Source: Perca fluviatilis
Taxonomy: Eukaryota; Chordata; Actinopteri; Perciformes; Percidae
NCBI RefSeq assembly: GCF_010015445.1
Contig: NC_053116.1
Location: 26,093,137 to 26,157,136 of the forward strand
Direction of reading: 5' to 3'
DNA: 64,000 nucleotides
Shown here: one piece after another, positions 56,242 to 64,000 of the stretch
Numbering within the stretch: position 1 is the stretch's first letter
Layout: every line of letters starts with the position of its first letter
Notes under the pieces: model-generated
The model's database searches: none
What the model was told of the DNA's origin: nothing
Seen by the model: the letters and a program-made list of their open reading frames with translations, nothing else
Program-made: the position numbers and the translations under genes

Positions 56242-59200
56242 ATGGCGTCGAGTGGAGGAGATGGGGAACACGAATGGACAGCGGCAGTACGGCCGCTTTT
56301 ATCAGCTTCGTACACCGCTTTTGAAACGAAGGAGCTACCTCAGCTTATTGGGTCTATAATCAACAGGTAACCGGTTACATGTCAATACATTGCGTGTCTC
56401 TATTCGCTCAAATACTAGCCGTGTCCACCCATGAGTGAGCTGGCTAGCTAAGTTGCTAACTTAGCATGTTTGGTTAACGTTGAGTTCGATGGGAAACGTT
56501 AGCCGTTTAGCTAACGTTAGCGGCTAGCAAGCTTTTTGAGCTTAACTTGTAACGTTACTGCTACTGACGTTAGCTAACTTACTCAAAATGCTATTTGGCT
56601 TACACTGGCTGGTAATTCATTAACTGTTTGAAACCAGGCTCGACTTGTTACTAATTGACGTTTATCAATACTGTGACATTATTGCTGTGGAATCGTCAAT
56701 CGGCGTCGCAGTGTAACGTTTAAAAAATATGCATCATCATTAGCTAGCTAACACAAACATTAGCCAGCAAGCTAACGTTACCTAAGGGCCTTTCAGACGG
56801 ACTATGTAGCGTCACGTTAAAATGGCCAAGCCATTGTAATATTTAACGTTAACTACGTCAGCTAACTATAGTTGGCTACATTTGATCCAGTCTACTCTGG
56901 GCATGTCAACAGACAATGTAGCTAGCTATACGTTAAAGTTAACTCCGTCAGTTTGACGTTATCTGCTGTGTGTCTGTGGTTGGACTGGAAGTAGGCGGGG
57001 ACCTTCTTGAACTCCACTCATTTTTGATGAGGTGGTGATGGGTCGCTTTGTAATTAAATGAAGATTGAGAACAATCCGCCACGGTTGTGCTACTAGGAAG
57101 CTGGTGCAGTGCCTGTAACGCTGGGGGAACTTGTCTTTAGAGACGAGTGTTATGACCAGGCATTATAAAACTAGGTAACGTTCAGTATATGAACATTTCG
57201 GCCTACAAACCACCAATCCACACAAAATCACAATGGAGTGGTAGCACCTGACGTTACACCTTAGTCAGTTTGTCACTTGACACTTCTTCAGTGGTGACAT
57301 CAGCTGATCATTCAAGTTAAGAGCTTCCTGCGATGTTTATTGGTTTCATTTTCTGAAGAAACGACACACTTAAAAAAAAAAAAAAAAATGTAAGCAGTAA
57401 TACTGTCAGTTTTGTTTTCCAATAAAACGTCTAATTGGGCTTGTATACACGTCTATATGACTATTCTGATGCTCACTCATTAGCTACAGTATCAAATCTA
57501 AAGCATGTTCTGCTCATGCAAGTGTTTTCAACTTCGTGAGCATGAGAGTTGGATTATGCCGAGTGAGTGCTGCAAGAGTAGTTTGACATTTAACAGAATT
57601 GTTGGTTTTTGGGGTTGTCAGCATCATGGGTGCTGTGTCTTCAGCAGCACATTTCACTGATGTGTGCTACTAGGAGAACAGTAGACTGTATGATGATGAA
57701 AATTGAAAAGCAAAAGTGCAGATCTTTCCATTATTTACCATATTCCCAATTTTAAAGCAACAGCCGAAACACTTTGCTAATACAAAATAAGATGGAATCA
57801 CCCTGGTAATGTGCAGCTTAGAGAATAAGCAAATTGTGTTTTGTAATTTTAGAGAGCAGAGGTGTTTTCTGAGTATTTGGTTATATTGGTTATTGTGCAT
57901 ACTTTAGATTTGCATATTTTTGTGGTGTGGCAAGAAAGATGGTGTAGGTCACAGCTGAGGTGAGGTCTATCAGCAGAAACATTACGTCAGAGCTGTGTGT
58001 TTCCAGGTGTTTTTAAGACACCAAATGTGCTAAGTTTAAGTGCATAATTAAACTGTTTTTCCTTGGTGGCAAGTAGCCAAAGAGCAGATCTGTCATTTCT
58101 GATCTGACATTTTAGAAAAGACTGCATAAACAGTGAGTGTGCTCAAAGGCATTGCTTTTGCCGGAGGGAGATGCACAATGTCATGTCACTATACTGACAG
58201 CCAGGGCCAGTTGTGTTTTCTTGTTATTTATGTGAAAATACATTTATAAACATTCATTAATGACAAACTACCGTGGTTTGTGAAATGCATACAGGTTGTG
58301 CCTACTGCCTATTCAGTAGTATTTTCCCCAGGCCTGTTTGGAAAGCAAACATGGTGCCCATTTCAGAAAGCAGGTTTAGTGAAAACTCTGAGTTTGTTAA
58401 CCCTGAGATGAGGGAAACTCTGGGTTTTCTGTTTCAGAAAGGGAGATTATTTAAATCTGAGAAGGAGGGGTAACTCCAGGCCGTTTCAGAAAGGGATGGA
58501 ACTTAACCTCAGAGTCAGTTACTAATGGTTACTAAGTCTGTGAACCTAACCTGGTCGGGAGCAGTTTTTCTTCAATAAACCTCAAGTTTCTCTCAGTCTC
58601 CTCCCTCTGACGCAGCTCTCTTTCATTTCCTCATTCATTCAGTCTGTATCAGGCGCATTGTAGAGCAGTTCTGTCATCTGCGTGAATAAAAAAAACGCGT
58701 TAATTTTTTCTCCGAACATGCCATGTCCTTTTGTCGACGATCCCGTTGATGAAGAAGCTGTATTACTTCGCAGGGAGTTGAACATACGTCGGGAGATGAT
58801 ATTGAGGCCCGACTAGATGTATTTTCATTTCCAGATAACTACCTGTTTGACAGGTTTCGTTTTTCTAAACAGTTGATCAGATATGTAGATAACCTTATCC
58901 GTCCTCATAACACTAACGTCACCCATCGTGGACATGCTCTTACATCCAAGCACATTCTTAGTGGTGCATTATATTTTTTGCAAATGGCAGTTGTCTTTAC
59001 AACATTGGTGATGCGGATCATATTAATAAAGCCACTGTATGCAGAGCTGTCAGAAAATGCCTCGCTCTGAAATGTTTTTTAAACGTTTTTGTGGTGTTCC
59101 CTGGACACAAACCAGTGAGAGCCATTAAAAAGAAATAAATGATTATACATTTTAATTCTGTTAATGACATGGTGCTGCAACCTCAGAATGGGATTAGTAG

Positions 59201-62200
59201 TAGCTTACTTTTTCGACCACCAGGATTGCACCTAAGTGAAATTATAGGTGTAATACCATTCCAGTTTTCACCAGTAGTATTATAGGTTACCTGTGATTAA
59301 ATATGAAATTAATACACTATATTAGAGCTTTTGCATTAACTCAAGCAGCAATTTTTTCCCACACCAATTCTCGCTATTTTGCAGCAGCAGCCGTGTTGCT
59401 TTTTTTTTAACAAAATATATGTTCAAACTCGCTGTATATGCGATTGAGTAGTTTCAGTTCCAGAGGGGTAAAGTATGCTGACCGATTTGTTTGTGGTTGT
59501 TGCCATGGTGAATCGTAGTATCATGGCTCCATTCATGCTGCCTTTTTATAGTGGTGGTGCTTAACCCTGAGTGAACCTACTCCGAGTTGATTGAACCAAC
59601 TCAAATCAGCTGTTCTGGAACCGAAAACTGAGTTTCCCATCTCAGGGTAAATCACTTCAGAGTTCAGGGTTAGACTCAGTTTGTTAAACCTCCTTCCTGG
59701 AACGGACCCCTGGACGAATCTGCATTGATGCAGTGACAAACCATAATCGATTATAGCCTAATAATGTTGCTTGTTGATTTTCCTGTCACTGCTTTTTTTT
59801 CTTTTTGTTTGTCTGTTGTCTGCTGTGTTCAGACTTTGCTACATTCAGAGCAGTTACAATAAAAAGGGGAGTTCATACATATCTGACTGCTTGAATTTGT
59901 TGATGAAAACCATGTGTATTACTTACTTATTATAATAATAATATTGAGGAGGTGATGTAGAGCTGGGCAATATATCGATATTATATCTATCGTGATATGA
60001 GACTAGATATCGTCTTAGATTTTGGATATCGTAGTACGGCATAAGTGTTGTCTTTTCCTGGTTTGAAAGGCTGCATTACAGTAAAGTGATGTCATTTTCT
60101 GAACTTACCAGACTGTTGTAACTGTTATATTATTTGCCTTTACCCGTTTAGTCATTATATCCACATTACTGATGATTATTTATAAAAAATCTCATTGTGT
60201 AAATATTTTGTGAAAGCACCAACAGTCAACACTACAATATCGTTGCAGTATCGATATCGAGGTATTTGGTCAAAAATATTGTGATATTTGATTTTGTCCA
60301 TATCGCCCAGCCCTAAGGTGATGTATCATGATAACGAATGGATTTCAATCGCTGACAGAATCATTGTAATTGAATCGAATCGTGAGACCAGTGAAGATTC
60401 ACAACCTAATGTTTTTCTAGATTAGTATTTTTGGCAAATGCTGTCTGTGGTGAAGGAGGTTTTCAGACTGTTGCTAAATGTTATAGGTGGTATTAAGTTC
60501 ATTGGACTTGCATTTGTCTCATAAAACACCTTGTCATCATCTGTGTTCTGTTTCTCTTAACTTTTCTCCATAAGAACAATGCTGCAAAGATGTTCTACAT
60601 AAATTCATATTTGACAGTGTTTAATGATATATTCCATTCATTTGCAGTGAATCAGACATCCTTCACCATGACAAACAGTATGAGCCTTTCTACTCATCAT
60701 TCGTGGCACTCTCTGCACACTACATCACCACAGTATGTGGGCAAAGTATGTATCTTTCATTTTCAAAATGCTACTGCTATAAATCCAAAACATTTAAATG
60801 TTACAGGTTGTGTTTCTTCCAACCAGCAATTTATTTTTGATCTGTCTCTCTAGTACCGAGAAATCAGCTGCTGTCGGTTGCTGCAGCGTGCAAAGTATTG
60901 ATTGAATTCTCACTGCTGCGCTTGGAGAACCCAGATGAGGCATGTGCGGTATCACAGGTGAGAGAAACAAACTGCATGGGAGAATGTAATGTAGGACTGC
61001 ATTCAACTGAACATTTTTGGTCAGTTTTAAGGAGGTAGGACCAGCCACAAACAAAATGTAGAAAAGCTTTTTCTGTCAGCCACTTTGTTTTTGATTATTT
61101 AAAATAGATATTAACTTGCATTTTCTGGTGATCTGTCAGTTTTCTGTTTAAAAGGACATGATTTACTGTATAAACACACAAGTTAAATTTAATAATAAAT
61201 ACTGTTTATTTTTCTTCAGAAACACCTGATTCTTCTAATAAAAGGTCTTTGCATTGGCTGCAGCAGACTAGATCGCACAGAAATCATTACTTTCACTGCT
61301 ATGATGAAATCTGCCAAGTTGCCTCAAACCGTCAAGACCCTTTCAGATGGTAAGTGTGCCTTAAGGGAGGGAGCAGAGTTAAACAATACTTTGCGGATTA
61401 AGCACTACTAGTAGAAAACATTTTCATTTATTAAAAAAAGAAAGAACAAACAGTCATTAAAAACTGAGAAATTGGCCCCACTGAGGAATTTTGGACTGGG
61501 GACTTATTCGATTTTAGATTAGATTCAACTTTATTGTCATTGTGCAGAGTACAAGTACATGCAGTACAAATGCAGTTTGCGTCCAACTTGAAGTGCAGAA
61601 AAGTGCAATGTGATATTCAAGTATAGACAGGTGGTGCATAGGCAGGACAAGAAATATATGTATATTATGCTATAAGAGCAGAATAAATATGGCTATGTAA
61701 TATGAACAGTGTATGAAAAGCATGTACAGATATGTGCAATGTAGTAGCAGTGACATTATAATAGTAGTAAGAATAATATAGATATATGCCGTGTATTAGC
61801 AGAATATAAAATAATAAGAAACAGAATAAATATAATACATTGGTATTTATTTTCTTAGTTCATTAGTTTCCTATATTGACTGGTGTAGAGAAGGTTCAAT
61901 GATATTGTTGGTATTTATACATACTGGGGCTGAAACATTGACAGAATAATCCCACAGAAAAAATCCCACAGCTTTGGTATGTGACTGATTTAAAAAAAGG
62001 TGTCCTCCTTTGTTCATTTAATAGTGGAAGATCAGAAGGAGTTGCCCAGTGCTGTGAACCCAGAACTTCGACAAAAAGAAGTACAAATGAACTTCTTTAA
62101 TCAACTGACTTCAGTTTTTAACCCTGACCTTACCACCATCTTGGCCTCCCCATCAGCAGCACACATGCAGGCAAGTGTTACAGACCAGCCCTGCAGCTGC

Positions 62201-62221
62201 TGTAGTTGACAGCTTATATTC

Positions 62222-62255
<34 letters not shown>

Positions 62256-63674
62256 AACTTACTTTTAACCTGTAATATAATTTGCCTCATACTATATAAC
62301 TAAAATTGTCATACGGTTGTAATGAATCATCATGATTATGCTTTTTTATCTCTCCAACTATAGGCAGAGAGTGATTGCGATGACCAAACCACAGATCAAG
62401 CCATTCAGGCCAAAATGAAAAATGCCTTTGTCTCTCAGAATGTGTCAAGCTTACAGGAACTTGGTGAGTTGTCGTTGCTTTGTTTGTAGGACCTTTTTGG
62501 TTCAACACTAAGTTTACAGTTATACCGTTACGTGTCTTGATTTAAAAGTTTTGTACTGAAACAAACACATTTCAAATCTTTGTTTTTGGCAAAGTCTGAT
62601 ATTTTATAAAGTAAAACTACATTGTGATTTTTTTTTTTCAATACAGACAATTTTGAATTTTAGGGCATCTCTGACTTTTCTCTTTTGTTCTTTTCTTATT
62701 AGAGATAATGTGTGTGTGTATATTATTTATTTATTTATTTATATATATATATATATTTATTTATTTATTTATTTATTCTTCATAATTTGTATTTCCAGGT
62801 GGGTCTGAGAAGTTGCTTCGTGTGTGCCTCAACCTGCCCTACTTTCTGCGCTACATCAACCGTTTCCAGGATGCTGTATCAGCCAACTCTTTCTTCATCA
62901 TGCCTGCTACAGTGGCTGATGCCACTGCTGTCCGCAATGGGTAATTTATTTATTTATGTATAAGGTTAAAATGTTTTAATGTCAAATTTTATAGAATATA
63001 TATTGTTATATTATGATTTGTTTTAAAGGGGCAATATAATCTGTAAATTTCTGCATGTGTATGCGATTACTAGTGTTTGGAAAGTTTTTCTCTCTCAAAC
63101 ATTCAGTTAACTTTCTATACTGAAAACCCATACCCAGATTTCATTCACTGGTGATAGACGTAACCATGGCTTTGGACACACTTTCCCTGCCTGTACTGGA
63201 GCCCTTGACGCCAGGGAGATTACTGGATATGACCGTGCTGGCTTTGAGCTGTCTCTATGCTGGTAGGTGATAACTCTCTATAGGTCAATTATTATACTGT
63301 CGAGTTATTCAAACTACTATAATCTCCAACAAACAATGAAGAATTGTAGACGGGATGCCGATACCAGTTTTCTTTTACAAACAATAGACCATGAAGCAAT
63401 GCAGCGATACGACATGTTCTTGAATGTACTAGCACCAGCTGGAACAACCCCTACTACTATTCTTTCCCCTCTTTAATCAACAGCTGCATGTTATAATATT
63501 GTTGGTAAATGTAATATTTTTTATTTTTTTACTATTTTTACCCCTTTAGGTGTGAGTGTTGCCACTTGCATGGCCATTCTGCAGGTAGGTAGCGGCTTGC
63601 AGCTTCGCTCAACCTCCACTGGGACTAAAGAGGAGGACTATGAAAATGACGCAGCCACAATTGTCCAGAAATGT
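56242..63674 (+). CDS. ubr4: E3 ubiquitin-protein ligase UBR4, exons 1-9 (N-terminal part)
   Basis: Nine coding exons: 56242-56366, 60648-60745, 60854-60957, 61220-61349, 62025-62170, 62364-62463, 62799-62940, 63138-63262, 63550-63674. They give 365 in-phase codons and exon 9 ends with a GTGAGT donor, so the gene goes on past the right edge (human UBR4 is about 5180 residues). UBR4 (p600) is a giant N-degron-pathway ligase; only its N-terminal helical-repeat part is here, so the UBR box and catalytic region are not visible. Landmarks: AAVRPLLSASYTAFETKELP, YEPFYSSFVALSAHYITTVC, VAAACKVLIEFSLLRLENPD, SRLDRTEIITFTAMMKSAKL, SEKLLRVCLNLPYFLRYINR, DVTMALDTLSLPVLEPL. The start lies in a GATTTCAAGATGGCGTCG context, with a short acidic leader. 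Intron 1 is 4.3 kb and intron 5 uses a GC donor. Confidence 0.96.
56367..58340 (+). other. ubr4: ubr4 intron 1, 5' half with AACGTTAGC motifs
   Basis: The first 600 bases (56380-56960) hold many TAACGTTAGC and GCTAGCTA strings. The remainder, to the Harbinger relic, shows an A run at 57371-57388 and nothing else I can assign. Confidence 0.45.
58353..59710. mobile_element. Decayed PIF/Harbinger element
   Basis: The left end (GGTGCCCATTTCAGAAAGCA, with ACTCTGAGTTTGTTAACCCT) and the right end (inverted GGGGTCCGTTCCAGGAAGGA, with TTTAACAAACTGAGTCTAAC) are related inverted repeats. Between them is a broken Harbinger transposase. The ends have diverged and a 3-bp target duplication could not be fixed. 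Confidence 0.7.
58718..59140 (+). pseudogene. Harbinger (HARBI1-like) transposase relic
   Basis: The frame opens at 58718 with MPCPFVDDPVDEEAVLLRRE, the usual Harbinger transposase N-terminus. It hits a TAG after RREMILRP; a one-base frame change then restores RLDVFSFPDNYLFDRFRFSK, IRYVDNLIRPHN and HALTSKHILSGALYFLQM, and a further shift gives YNIGDADHINKATVCRAVRK. The catalytic DDE part is missing. It is a dead copy in ubr4 intron 1. Confidence 0.8.
59958..60315. mobile_element. Short hAT-type MITE with 8-bp target duplication
   Basis: A 358-base element starting TAGAGCTGGGCAATATATCG and ending CATATCGCCCAGCCCTA. AGGTGATG flanks it at 59950-59957 and 60316-60323. Both subterminal regions are rich in GATATCG-type palindromes. 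It is near its consensus, so probably young. Confidence 0.9.
61514..61850. mobile_element. Retroposon-like fragment in ubr4 intron 4
   Basis: AGATTCAACTTTATTGTCAT TGTGCAGAGTACAAG-type start followed by AGTGCAATGTG, ATGTGCAATGTAGTAGCAG repeats. It belongs to a fish repeat family in which a TTTATTGTCA string adjoins GTACA repeats; a related stretch lies at 35695-35820. Confidence 0.5.
62165..62176 (+). other. ubr4: GC splice donor of ubr4 intron 5
   Basis: The exon ends CACATGCAG and the intron starts GCAAGTGTT. The next exon (GCA GAG AGT) is in phase only with this junction. Confidence 0.85.
62728..62777. repeat. (TTTA)n/(TA)n tract
   Basis: Interrupted TTTA and TA units 20 bases upstream of the ubr4 exon 7 acceptor, contributing to its pyrimidine tract only partly. 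Confidence 0.9.
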
Positions 63675-64000
63675 GTGAGTATAATATTCTCAATGTACGC
63701 ATTGCTCACATTAGTTATTAGACCTAATCTGGTGCTACATTAAAACTGTATTCACTAACTTGTATGTTGCTACTCCCAAGTTTTTACATAGGCCAGAGGC
63801 TACATGTACTGACTTCAAATGATGAAAACATTGTGGGGAGATATATTTGTGTTCTGAGGTTATCATATATTTTGGCATTGAATCAAATCTTCCCTTGTGG
63901 TTTATTGTTATCTCTAATGACTGCCTTGCCAGCATGCATACCTTAACAAGATACAGCAAATTTAAAATGGTAACAAGTACAAACTTTGTGTTGGCAACAG

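Overview
This is a vertebrate nuclear window, almost certainly from a percomorph teleost. Evidence: multi-exon genes with canonical GT-AG introns, protein-coding exons of clearly vertebrate type, and a dense load of fish-type repeats (tRNA-derived SINEs, L2/CR1-like LINE pieces, hAT, Tc1, Harbinger and TTAA-target non-autonomous elements). No bacterial-style operon, CRISPR array or viral genome was seen.

Layout, left to right: ppih (minus; only exon 1 is inside, rest runs off the left edge); taf10 (minus, 5 coding exons, 186 aa); a Gfo/Idh/MocA-type NAD(P)-dependent oxidoreductase (plus, 13 coding exons, 427 aa); an ODAD1/CCDC63-family outer-dynein-arm docking coiled-coil gene (minus, 14 coding exons, 524 aa); about 8.6 kb of gene-poor sequence with repeats; errfi1 (plus, non-coding first exon plus three coding exons, 377 aa); emc1 (minus, 22 coding exons, 962 aa); and the first nine coding exons (365 codons) of ubr4 (plus), which runs off the right edge. 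All coding exons were joined by hand from splice signals, reading phase and family similarity; every joined frame stays open and phases agree at each junction.

The genes are unrelated in function (spliceosomal cyclophilin, TFIID/SAGA subunit, metabolic oxidoreductase, ciliary dynein docking, EGFR feedback inhibitor, ER membrane insertase, E3 ligase), so the window is a housekeeping-rich neighbourhood rather than a pathway cluster. Oxidoreductase/odad-like and errfi1/emc1 are tail-to-tail pairs; emc1/ubr4 are head-to-head with 2.2 kb between start codons.

The most interesting non-genic signals are: a three-level nested transposon stack in one intron of the odad-like gene with target-site duplications still readable at each level; a GC-rich element with long inverted ends and two internal tandem repeats inside a second element that carries NRF1-like sites; a near-perfect 58-bp-arm snapback hairpin in errfi1 intron 1; three GC-AG introns (two in emc1, one in ubr4); a 30-unit GT microsatellite abutting a 3' splice site; replacement of the second tyrosine of the Mig6 regulatory Tyr-Tyr pair in errfi1; and a striking concentration of AACGTTAGC / GCTAGC motifs at the 5' ends of four genes. 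I found no convincing evidence of a wholly new biological system.
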